Part shown: one piece after another, positions 8,857 through 16,318 of the stretch
Numbering within the stretch: position 1 is the stretch's first letter
How the letters are laid out: every line of letters starts with the position of its first letter
NCBI GenBank assembly: GCA_965220265.1
Contig: CBDCPM010000004.1
Location: 1,240,001 to 1,304,000 of the forward strand
DNA from: Bin87 sp965220265
GTDB taxonomy: Bacteria; Chloroflexota; Dehalococcoidia; Lucifugimonadales; UBA3495
DNA length: 64,000 bases
Direction: 5' to 3'
Program-made: the position numbers and the translations under genes
Notes under the pieces: model-generated
The model's database searches: none
Told to the model about the DNA's origin: nothing
Seen by the model: only the letters and a program-made list of their open reading frames with translations

Positions 8857-9336
8857 TCAGTTCCGGTGCAGCAGAGCTACGGCCATGGCCGCGATGCCCT
8901 CTTCCCGCCCGGTGAATCCCAAATAATCGGTGGTGGTGGCTTTGACGCTGACCTGCGACTGTTCTACGGACAGGGCAGTGGCGATGTTATGGCGCATCAG
9001 CGGCACGTGGGGTGACAACCGGGGACGTTGCGCCAGCATTGTAGCATCAACGTTGGCGATGCACCAACCACCCTCCGCCAGTACTCCAACCGTTCGTTCC
9101 AACAGCAGCAAGCTGCTTATGCCGGCCAGGGACGGGTCTCCGGGAGGGAAGTGAATTCCGATGTCGCCGGCGCCAGCAGCGCCAAGCAGGGCGTCAACCA
9201 CGGCGTGGCAAAGTACGTCCCCATCGCTGTGGCCGGCCAGGCCGGTGGGATGGGGGATGGTCACGCCGCCAAGCACCAGAGCGCGCCCCTCGGCAAGAGC
9301 GTGGGCATCGGCTCCCGTCCCTACTCGATACTGCAT
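8857..9336 (-). CDS. ispF: 2-C-methyl-D-erythritol 2,4-cyclodiphosphate synthase
   Basis: The fifth step of the MEP isoprenoid pathway, making the cyclic diphosphate from CDP-ME-2-phosphate. The 159-residue protein has the metal-binding D9-A-H11 pair at the N-terminus, AGHSDGDVLCHAVVDALLGAA near residue 34, and TTTDYLGFTGREEGIAA near the end, all family signatures. ispD lies two genes upstream on the same strand, with a small membrane protein between them, so the two MEP enzymes are probably co-expressed with cysS. Confidence 0.96.
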   Translation of the reverse strand: MQYRVGTGADAHALAEGRALVLGGVTIPHPTGLAGHSDGDVLCHAVVDALLGAAGAGDIGIHFPPGDPSLAGISSLLLLERTVGVLAEGGWCIANVDATMLAQRPRLSPHVPLMRHNIATALSVEQSQVSVKATTTDYLGFTGREEGIAAMAVALLHRN

Positions 9337-9377
9337 CGCAGGTCTCGCTGGGGCAACCCGCGACCCGGAGCCAGCGC

Positions 9378-9824
9378 CTACCCTCGCTCGATGGCCTTAA
9401 GAGCCTGATGCGCGTGCTCGATGTCGTTCAGCGGGCCGCCGTAGACGATAATCGGCGCGTAACCGATGGCGATCGCGATGAGAAACGCTAGTGCCGACCC
9501 GGACGCGACGAAGTCCGCTTTGGTGGGTTCGTCTCCGATCCTCAGTTGGGAATACAACGCATCGCTCTGGGCCGCTATATACGCGGGCGCTGGCATGTCC
9601 ATGTGAGCGACTAGGAGCATCACCAGGGGCGCCGCGCAGATCACCGCCAGGATCGACCAGGTGATCACCCACGCGAGAAATGTGTTCCGCTCGGCATTGA
9701 CCTTCGAGCGCAAATGCTCCAGCCGGGCCGGGGCAATCGCCATGTCCAACCGGTCAGCGCTCGACCACAGGAATTGAGCATACTCCCTGTAGCGGGAGCG
9801 ACGGTTGACAGTACTGGCAACCAT
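9378..9824 (-). CDS. Small membrane protein of unknown function
   Basis: Start chosen at 9824 (MVASTVNRR), where GGAGG lies six bases upstream; the frame is open to 9914 without such support. The product of about 148 residues has two predicted membrane helices, roughly residues 52-75 (AWVITWSILAVICAAPLVMLLV) and 114-134 (ALAFLIAIAIGYAPIIVYGG), with a charged helical N-terminus. No family recognised. It lies between ispD and ispF on the same strand. Its location may simply be hitch-hiking in the operon. Confidence 0.7.
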   Translation of the reverse strand: MVASTVNRRSRYREYAQFLWSSADRLDMAIAPARLEHLRSKVNAERNTFLAWVITWSILAVICAAPLVMLLVAHMDMPAPAYIAAQSDALYSQLRIGDEPTKADFVASGSALAFLIAIAIGYAPIIVYGGPLNDIEHAHQALKAIERG

Positions 9825-9979
9825 TGTGATCCTCCGCTTGTCGAAACCATTTGTCCAAACGCGCGACTTTACTTCCATTCGCACGCGCCAATGCGTGACA
9901 ACGGACGACATCAAACATCCTATGCATATATGTCAGGTCGTTGCAAGCGAACTCGTATACCATTTGTTGTGGTTTCGGA

Positions 9980-10678
9980 TTACCCCCGGCCCAGGATCAG
10001 ATTAACCATGTCCAAGTCTTCCGGAGTGGTCACCTTCAGGTTGTGGTAGTCGCCCCAGAAAACCGTGACCCGTTGCCCCACCGCTTCGACCATGGCCGCA
10101 TCGTCCGTGTATTCGACCTCGGCAGCTCGATGGGCATGCAGTAGGATTTGATAATCGAAAGCCTGCGGAGTTTGCGCTGCCCACAATGTGGCGCGGTCCG
10201 GAGTCTCTGAAATCACCTGTTCGTCGCCCACCACTTTAATTGTGTCCTTGACCGGTACCGCGGCGATTGCCGCGCCCGATTCCCGAACCCGGTCTAGAGC
10301 ACGCTCCAGAACATCCCCCGAGATGCACGGCCGGGCTCCGTCGTGAATGGCCACCCAACGCCGGTCGCCCATGGCCATTAGCCCGGCGAAAACCGAATCC
10401 TGTCGGCGGTCGCCGCCGGCGCAGACCGAGGCAATCTTGGGAATGTCTAACTCACGTACGATCGCTTCGCCGTCCGGCACCGAGTCGGCGGCGACCACCA
10501 GCACGATCCGGTCCACCGCATGTGACGCTGCTATGCGCCGCAGCGTATGGGCAATTAGGGGAATTCCGAGGACATCGGCGAAGGTCTTGTCGGTGCCGCC
10601 CATGCGGGAACTGCGTCCGGCGGCAACCACTACAACACCCAAAAGATCGTCGAATGTCTCGCGTCTGGCGTTGTTCAA
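9980..10678 (-). CDS. ispD: 2-C-methyl-D-erythritol 4-phosphate cytidylyltransferase
   Basis: The third step of the MEP pathway, forming CDP-ME from MEP and CTP. The 232-residue protein begins with the nucleotidyltransferase signature VVVAAGRSSRMGGTDK (residues about 16-31). It also contains VAIHDGARPCIS and the C-terminal YTDDAAMVE and DLDMVNLIL segments typical of IspD. It is the first gene of the minus-strand ispD-(membrane protein)-ispF-cysS run and is divergent from the osmC-like selenoprotein gene. Confidence 0.95.
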   Translation of the reverse strand: MNNARRETFDDLLGVVVVAAGRSSRMGGTDKTFADVLGIPLIAHTLRRIAASHAVDRIVLVVAADSVPDGEAIVRELDIPKIASVCAGGDRRQDSVFAGLMAMGDRRWVAIHDGARPCISGDVLERALDRVRESGAAIAAVPVKDTIKVVGDEQVISETPDRATLWAAQTPQAFDYQILLHAHRAAEVEYTDDAAMVEAVGQRVTVFWGDYHNLKVTTPEDLDMVNLILGRG

Positions 10679-10802
10679 TTTCCCACTCGCCCAAAATCTG
10701 TACGATTGGCGGTGAAGCCCGCCATAGTTTATTATCTAGTCACGGTAGGGATCAATATCACACTAGGGGAACATCTGCAGAGCACGTTACGCAAAAGGGG
10801 GC

Positions 10803-11261
10803 ATGATGGCTGCATTGGAAATGGCCTATCACGTGGAAACGTACAGCTCGGGAACCCACGGCAGAGCAATCTGCAACGCCCGCACTCATCACTGGGTTGC
10901 CGATGACGGCGGCGGTGATGCGGTGGGAGCCGGGGAACTTTTCCTTTCCGGTATCACTGCCTGCGCCGTGAACATGGTTGAACGCATCGCGGTCACGGAT
11001 GACGCCCCGGTGGACTTCATGGAAGTGTCCGCTGAAGCGTACCGGGACCCGGACGCGACCCCCGGAGACATCAGCCTTTATGCCGACGTGCGCATCCACT
11101 TCAAGATCTGGGGGGTGGATGACGATCAGGGCAACCACCTGGTGGATACCTGGAAAAGGCGTTGACCGCTTTACGGTTCGGTCGCCGTGGCGACCCCAAG
11201 CACGTCGGTAACCGCTGAATTCATCGGAGAGCCGCGCCAGAAACACGCCACCCGCGCGTAA
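10803..11261 (+). CDS. OsmC-like peroxiredoxin-type protein with in-frame TGA (predicted selenocysteine 121)
   Basis: An OsmC/Ohr-fold thiol peroxidase-like protein of 152 residues if the TGA at 11163-11165 is read through. Cys54 in FLSGITACAVNMVERI is the first conserved cysteine. The second normally sits in an (R/K)CP motif, and here that position is TGA: KRR-U-PLYGSVAVATPSTSVTAEF, ending at TAA 11259. Everything after the TGA keeps the family's C-terminal pattern in the same frame, so this is not a frameshift. A SECIS-like hairpin follows 15 bases later. selD in the same window shows that the organism uses selenium. Conventional calling would truncate the protein at 120 residues. Confidence 0.8.
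11180..11195 (+). promoter_or_regulatory. Bacterial SECIS-like hairpin in the osmC-like gene
   Basis: GGTCGC-CGTG-GCGACC forms a 6-bp stem with a G/U-containing tetraloop. The apical loop starts 21 bases after the TGA, within the 16-37 base distance of the bacterial SECIS consensus. Confidence 0.65.
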
Positions 11262-11568
11262 CACTGGCTACATGGCCCGCCGCTAGCCGGCAAGGCGTTC
11301 GCCTCCGGCCGTCCGGCGCCAGTGCGCTGGTCAGACGGGGGCGGCAGTATGTGGTGGCGCCCCAAATGGGCGCGCGGGAGGCTCCGTCAACACGACGGGG
11401 ATGGAGGGATCCATATTGGCCTGACCTGCGGGAGCCGGTTCCCGTAGAGCCCTGTCCACCCAAGCATCGTAGCAAACCGGGAGAGCAGAAATAGAATTCC
11501 CGCTGGCCATATTTGCAGCTGGCCTGACTGACACATCAGCCGGGCTGCTGAAAGACTTCGCGATCGCG
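11262..11568. other. Intergenic stretch without supported gene
   Basis: About 300 bases between the osmC-like gene and the antiporter. The antiporter frame is open back to 11473 but contains no ATG, GTG or TTG before 11569. I see no clear promoter or terminator. Confidence 0.5.
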
Positions 11569-13533
11569 ATGGCCATCGCGGCCGTTGGGCTGGCGCTAGC
11601 CCGGCTGATCTGGCAGCCACCGGTACTCGGTTACCTGATCGCCGGGTTGTTGATTGGGCCGTATACTCTGCCGCGCCCGGTGATCAGCAACCTGGACACC
11701 ATCGGGTTGCTTGCCGAGCTGGGACTGATCCTCCTGCTGTTCGGGATCGGCCTGGAGTTGGGCTGGCGGCGCATCCGGGAAATCGGTTTGCGCGTGCTGG
11801 TCATCGGCGTGGTGGAGATCTCCACCCTGACCTACCTGGGCACGCTGATAGCCGACAAAATGCTGGGCATCTCCGGCGCTAGCGCCCTGTATTTGGGCGG
11901 TGCCATGGCCATCAGCAGTTCGGCAATTCTGCTGAAGGGCTTGCGGGATAGCGGCAACCTGCGCTCCGGATGGGGGCAGACGGTGGTCGGCATCCTCTTG
12001 GTAGAAGACTTTGCCGCCGTCATTCTGCTGACCCTGCTGGCCGGCGCCGCCACCACGGGTTCCACCGACCTCGTGGACGTGGGATGGTTAGCTATCAAGC
12101 TGGGCATCTTCTGCATCGCGGCGCTGGGCTTCGGCGCGCTGCTGGCGCCCCGGCTGATGCGGTTCCTCTCCCGGATGCAATCGGACGAAACCCTCTTGGT
12201 GGCTTCATTGGGCTGCTGCTTCGGCCTCGCGTTGGGCGCTGAGTTCCTCGGGTTGTCGGCGGCGGCCGGGGCCTTCCTGATCGGAGTGGTTATCGGCGAC
12301 ACCGACGCGGCCGGCCGGGTGACGCGTCTCGTCAACCCGGTGCGCGATATGTTCGGCGCCCTGTTTTTCCTGTCCATAGGTATGCTGATCGACTATCGCA
12401 CGCTGGACGACTACATCGTGCCCTCCCTGGTGGTGGTCGGTGTGTTCATGGGCGGCAAGATCGTGGCCAACACCATCGGGGCGACACTGGCCGGGCGGCG
12501 ATCCCGCACGGCGGTGCAGGTTGGAATGACAATGCCGCAGATGGGCGAGTTTTCGCTGGCCATCGGACATCTGAGCGTCACCAACGCAGCGGTCGGCCCG
12601 GTTGTGGCCCCGGTGCTGGCCATCGCAACGGCGATCACGGCAATTCTGGCCCCGCTAACCTCGAAAATAGCAATGCCGGTATACGACTGGGTGGAGCGCC
12701 GGTCCCCTCCGGCGGTCCTGGCAGTTAACTTAGTGATCTATTTGGGCGTGCAATCCTTCTGGGCCGCGTTCTCGCTGCCCGGGGAGACCGGACGCCTGTT
12801 GAAACAATCGGGGCGCCGCATCATTATCGACGCCTGCATCATCGCCGTGCTGACGGCCATCGGCACCGCGGCGGTGTACACCCTGCCCGACCTGTTCACC
12901 GAACCAGAGTCGGCGTCTCACGCGCTGCTGGGCGTGATCCTGGGCGGCGCGACGGTGGGGATCAATCTGCCCGCCGCGATAGCCATCTGGCGCGAACTCC
13001 GCGTGGTCGCCAGCCTGACCGTGGGAGTAACCGTTCGCGAGACCGCCGGCGAGCCCGCTCGGTACACTCTGCGAACCCTGGTGCGCGACGGTATGGCCAC
13101 GGCATTCCTGCTGGTTGCCGTGCTGCTGATGACGCCGCTTATCATCCAGCTGTTCGCGCTCGGGAGCCTGTCGGCTCCCCTGTCGGTGTTCTTGCTGGTG
13201 GCCTCGGCGGGAGCGTTGGTGTTCGCCGGGTTTCATGTCCACCGTGTGCTCCGACCCGTGTTTCGGAACACTTTCATCGCTCCGTCGGCGCCGCGGAGCT
13301 TTGATGGAGCTGGGATCGAACCCTTTGATGCAACCGACGTGGAGAGTCCGGCTTTCAACCACTGGGCAGACCCGGACGGCCAACCGGCGCAGCCGGCCCG
13401 CGCCGCGCCGGTGGTCGACGATTCCACAGAAGATCTATGGCGTTTCCTGGAGGAACGCATCGAGCGATTCAGCCCCCATCCGGCCGCAGAATCCGAAACC
13501 GCGGAACGCACGGCGCAGCGGGAGGCGGATTAG
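11569..13533 (+). CDS. Kef-type cation/proton antiporter (CPA2 family)
   Basis: An integral membrane antiporter that exchanges K+ or Na+ for protons. The 654-residue protein has about 12 N-terminal membrane helices. They include the family segments PPVLGYLIAGLLIGPYTLP (residues about 18-36), LLLFGIGLELGWRRI and GGAMAISSSAILLKGL. The central LLVEDFAAVILLTLLAG and FLSIGMLIDYRTL match CPA2 cores. After about residue 370 there is a second set of hydrophobic helices, then a hydrophilic acidic tail (from about 575). No RCK/TrkA_N nucleotide-binding domain is present, unlike KefB/KefC. An N-terminal extension without a start codon hints that the true N-terminus may be slightly longer. Confidence 0.9.
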   Translation: MAIAAVGLALARLIWQPPVLGYLIAGLLIGPYTLPRPVISNLDTIGLLAELGLILLLFGIGLELGWRRIREIGLRVLVIGVVEISTLTYLGTLIADKMLGISGASALYLGGAMAISSSAILLKGLRDSGNLRSGWGQTVVGILLVEDFAAVILLTLLAGAATTGSTDLVDVGWLAIKLGIFCIAALGFGALLAPRLMRFLSRMQSDETLLVASLGCCFGLALGAEFLGLSAAAGAFLIGVVIGDTDAAGRVTRLVNPVRDMFGALFFLSIGMLIDYRTLDDYIVPSLVVVGVFMGGKIVANTIGATLAGRRSRTAVQVGMTMPQMGEFSLAIGHLSVTNAAVGPVVAPVLAIATAITAILAPLTSKIAMPVYDWVERRSPPAVLAVNLVIYLGVQSFWAAFSLPGETGRLLKQSGRRIIIDACIIAVLTAIGTAAVYTLPDLFTEPESASHALLGVILGGATVGINLPAAIAIWRELRVVASLTVGVTVRETAGEPARYTLRTLVRDGMATAFLLVAVLLMTPLIIQLFALGSLSAPLSVFLLVASAGALVFAGFHVHRVLRPVFRNTFIAPSAPRSFDGAGIEPFDATDVESPAFNHWADPDGQPAQPARAAPVVDDSTEDLWRFLEERIERFSPHPAAESETAERTAQREAD

Positions 13534-13589
13534 GGTCGCCGTGGCCCTGGTGCTACAATGCGACCAGCTATTACTAGGCAGGCAACACC

Positions 13590-14522
13590 ATGCGAATTTG
13601 TTCTTTTCTGCCCTCTGCAACTGAAATCGTCTACGCCCTCGGGCTGGACGAACAGCTTTACGGCGTAACCCATGAGTGCGACTACCCGGCCCAGGCCAAA
13701 AACAAGCCCTGGGTGGTCCGCAGCGTTTTCGAGGGCACACAACCCAGCAGCGGCGAGATCAGCCGCATAATATCAGAGCGCTTGGCCGAAGGGCTTGGGA
13801 TCTATCACATCGACCAGGAGATCCTGGACGCGGCCAACCCGGATCTATTGTTGACCCAGGCCATCTGCGAGGTTTGAGCGGTGTCTTCTCGGCAGGTCGC
13901 CGAGTCCACCGTCAACATGGAAAAGCAGCCTGAAGTTCTGTCGCTGGACCCGCAATACCTTGGTGACGTCCTTGAGGACGTGCGCCGGGTGGGCCGGTCC
14001 ACGGGAGCCGAATCCGTTGCTGAGCAGGTGACGGCCCGGATGCAGGATCGTATCGACGGGGTAACCCAGCGCGCTGAGTTGGCCGACACCCACCCAAGGG
14101 TGCTGCACCTGGAATGGACCGACCCGCTGATGTGCGGCGGGCATTGGGTTCCGGAAATGGTGGAACTGGCCGGGGGAACCAACTGCTTCGGCGACAAGGA
14201 GATGGGCTCCTTCCCGTTGGAGTGGGACGCGGTCGTCGAGAGCCAGCCAGAGGTAATCGTGGTCATGCCGTGCGGCTTTGAAGTGCCGCGGGCCATGGAG
14301 GACCTTCCCTTGCTGACGGAAAAAGAGGGATGGGCTTCCCTGCCGGCCGTGCGGAACGACCGCGTCTATGTTATCGACGCCAGCAACTACACCAGCCGGT
14401 CCGGTCCCCGGCTCGTTACCGGTCTGGAGATACTCGCCGAGATGATCCATCCCGAGCTCTTCTCCGGCATGATCCCCGAGGCCGGAGCACGTCGAATTTA
14501 CGGCGCCGGCCAGGCTGTGTAG
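13590..14522 (+). CDS. Cobalamin-binding-like solute-binding protein with in-frame TGA (predicted selenocysteine 96, CxxU motif)
   Basis: A BtuF-like periplasmic-binding fold protein (COG0614 type), 310 residues across an in-frame TGA at 13875-13877. Before it: RICSFLPSATEIVYALGL and DLLLTQAICEV. After it, in the same frame: AVSSRQVAES, then LDPQYLGDVLEDVRRVGRSTG and GGHWVPEMVELAGG. Homologues carry CEVCAVS here, so the TGA replaces the second Cys and leaves Cys93-x-x-Sec96, a redox-type motif. A hairpin with loop AGGTC follows at the SECIS distance. There is no signal peptide, so it may act in the cytoplasm. No permease or ATPase gene is adjacent. Confidence 0.82.
13888..13904 (+). promoter_or_regulatory. 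Bacterial SECIS-like hairpin in the binding-protein gene
   Basis: CTCGGC-AGGTC-GCCGAG, a perfect 6-bp stem ten bases after the TGA. The AGGTC loop matches the AGGUC part of the E. coli fdhF SECIS loop. Its GGU falls at bases 21-23 counted from the TGA, close to 22-24 in fdhF. Confidence 0.75.
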
Positions 14523-14684
14523 GTGTAATCACCAGCGTCCGGTCGGCATTCGCGTGTACTGGCGCAACCGACCCACTCCGATCGCGGGGCAACCGGGTCG
14601 GGCCGAGATCGCACCTTGGGACCGATAGAGTGACCCGTAGCGCGGACTCTTGGAGCGAAGCTGGGGCCAAACGTGGCCGGCGCG

Positions 14685-15374
14685 CTAATTCAGGCGCGGA
14701 CCCTTGAACGGGGTGTTCTGCTCCGCCTGTTCCGCGACGATGCGATTCGCTTGAAGCATCAGGGTCTGCAACTTTTCCAATTGCCCGGCGGCAGTGGGGG
14801 TTTCCAGCAACGACTGCCGCACATCGGGAGGCAGGGGCAGGCTCACGGCCAGGGTGGACGAGGCAATCCGGGCCAGGGCAATGGGCTCTTCCGGAACTGT
14901 GACCTCACGGTCCCAACCGCCGGCCATGGCGGTGAGTTGGCGCTGCAACTGGATAAACTGTTCGCGTACTCCAGCCAACGCGGTCGCGGAAACATCCCCC
15001 TCGTCGTCTTCAATGAAGCGGACCAACCCAACCAGATGGGGCACGGTCTGCACCGTTTGCAGCAACTCGAAGCGGGTCTCGCCACGGGTCAGGATGTTCA
15101 GACGGCCCTCCTGCAGGCGCTGAACCTGCGAGACACGAGCCGTGGTCCCGACTGAATGCGGCGCCGCGGGTTCACCGACCTCGTTGCCCTCCTTGATGAG
15201 GAGCACTCCAAACGGTTCATCCCGGTCAACACATTCGCCGATCATAGCCTTGTACCGCTCCTCGAAAATGTGGAGCGGCAGGGGCATGCCGGGGAAAAGC
15301 ACCACGTTGTTCAGAGGGAACAGCGACAGTTCGTGGTGAGTGCCCGGTGGGAAATCGTCAGGGTTGATCGCCAT
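14685..15374 (-). CDS. LON N-terminal (substrate-binding) domain protein
   Basis: A 229-residue cytoplasmic protein corresponding to the N-terminal domain of Lon protease without the ATPase or peptidase. Residues 16-45 (LSLFPLNNVVLFPGMPLPLHIFEERYKAMI) are the classic start of the PF02190 domain. FGVLLIKEGNEVGEP and RLNILTRGETRFEL follow in order, with a helical C-terminal half. Stand-alone LON-domain proteins are widespread and of unclear function, perhaps substrate recognition. It is monocistronic and convergent with the binding-protein gene. Confidence 0.87.
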   Translation of the reverse strand: MAINPDDFPPGTHHELSLFPLNNVVLFPGMPLPLHIFEERYKAMIGECVDRDEPFGVLLIKEGNEVGEPAAPHSVGTTARVSQVQRLQEGRLNILTRGETRFELLQTVQTVPHLVGLVRFIEDDEGDVSATALAGVREQFIQLQRQLTAMAGGWDREVTVPEEPIALARIASSTLAVSLPLPPDVRQSLLETPTAAGQLEKLQTLMLQANRIVAEQAEQNTPFKGPRLN

Positions 15375-15426
15375 GATGCCGCAGTATAACCACGGGCGGA
15401 AGGCACAGCAACCCGCACAATGAAAC

Positions 15427-15540
15427 GTAACTGTTCACGTTTGAGGGGCCGCAGGCGGTCTGCGACGGACAATTTGTGCTGGAGTGACCTCACGGAACAG
15501 GCAAAAACCGCTGCGGATCCCCTCAAGTCTGAACAGTTAC
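15427..15540. mobile_element. 114-bp non-autonomous element with IS66-like ends (MITE copy 1)
   Basis: Ends GTAACTGTTCACGTTTGAGG and, inverted, GTAACTGTTCAGACTTGAGG. It is flanked by a perfect 8-bp direct repeat AATGAAAC (15419-15426 and 15541-15548), the target-duplication size of IS66 elements. It has no coding capacity. It has the same length and ends as the copy at 22724. Confidence 0.88.
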
Positions 15541-15547
15541 AATGAAA

Positions 15548-15575
15548 CGCCCCCGGTCCGTTCGGATCGGGGGCG
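15548..15575 (-). terminator. Terminator of the 15601-15852 gene
   Basis: GCCCCCG and CGGGGGC pair around a small loop. The minus strand continues CGTTTCATTG. It is partly shared with the MITE target duplication, so the insertion landed directly behind this hairpin. Confidence 0.6.
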
Positions 15576-15600
15576 CACATGACAAACCGTTTTTGCCTGG

Positions 15601-15852
15601 TTACTGGACCCGTTCCGCATCCGGCGGGCGGTTGTGGATCGCCTTGGTGCCCTTCTTGAAGATGCACGTGCGGATGTTGTTTTCCAGCTCCTTCGGGTCG
15701 TCCACGCCAGGATAGCGCGCCTGAGCCTCAGGGCTGCTCAGGTATTCGTACATCTTTGCGAGTACTTCGTCTTCGGACTCGCCGATGATGACGGTGCGAT
15801 CCCGAGGATCCGAAAGGAAATTGCTTGGCCGAGCGTAGTAGATGTCGGGCAT
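15601..15852 (-). CDS. Small conserved-looking protein of unknown function
   Basis: An 83-residue, soluble, charged protein I do not recognise (starts MPDIYYARPSNFL). It is helical in the middle (EDEVLAKMYEYLSSPEAQ) and has two features of a real gene. On the minus strand GGAGGAATC precedes the ATG, and a terminator hairpin follows. It is monocistronic, between the LON-domain gene and a repeat-rich spacer. Confidence 0.65.
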   Translation of the reverse strand: MPDIYYARPSNFLSDPRDRTVIIGESEDEVLAKMYEYLSSPEAQARYPGVDDPKELENNIRTCIFKKGTKAIHNRPPDAERVQ

Positions 15853-15984
15853 GATTCCTCCTCCGTGACAAGGCTACCAATCCTAGAATTGGGGCGCACA
15901 AGCAGTGCGCAAATTGATACACCAAAATCCTTCACGTTGTCAATATGGCCGGCCCATTATCGCAGGGTCTTTCGGTTATCTTTC

Positions 15985-16270
15985 TGTCATTGCGAGCGCA
16001 GCGTGGCAATCTCGTCGCGATGCCGGCGTTTGTGCCGAGCAGACCAATCAGGCCAACGAGATTGCCACGTCGCTACGCTTCTCGCAATGACAACCGAAAG
16101 ACCCTGCCCATTATCGCGTACCCACTTGCGTTCAAACTGTCATTGCGAGCGTTTCCCTGGTCATTGCGAGCGTTTCCCTTGTCATTGCGAGCGAAGCGCG
16201 GCAATCTCGTTGGCGGAGGAGACGTCGTCCCGGCGATGGAATCGCCGCGTCGCTCACCGCAATGACAAAC
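15985..16270. repeat. Cluster of GTCATTGCGAG dispersed repeats
   Basis: At least four copies of GTCATTGCGAGCG lie in the 450-base spacer upstream of priA's end. One forms an inverted pair with CGCTTCTCGCAATGAC at about 16073-16089. Two are in tandem with the linker TTTCCCTGGTCATTGCGAGCG. They continue as GAAGCGCGGCAATCTCG. The same family recurs at 22664 and 27378. Confidence 0.8.
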
Positions 16271-16318
16271 TCGGGACGGGTGAGAGCCGGTCCATTGTCC
16301 CGCCCGCTGCGAGCGGGT

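Noticed and set aside
11163..11165. The osmC-like gene being a simple pseudogene truncated by a stop
   Set aside because: Family-like sequence continues in the same frame, the stop replaces the conserved Cys exactly, and a SECIS-like hairpin follows.
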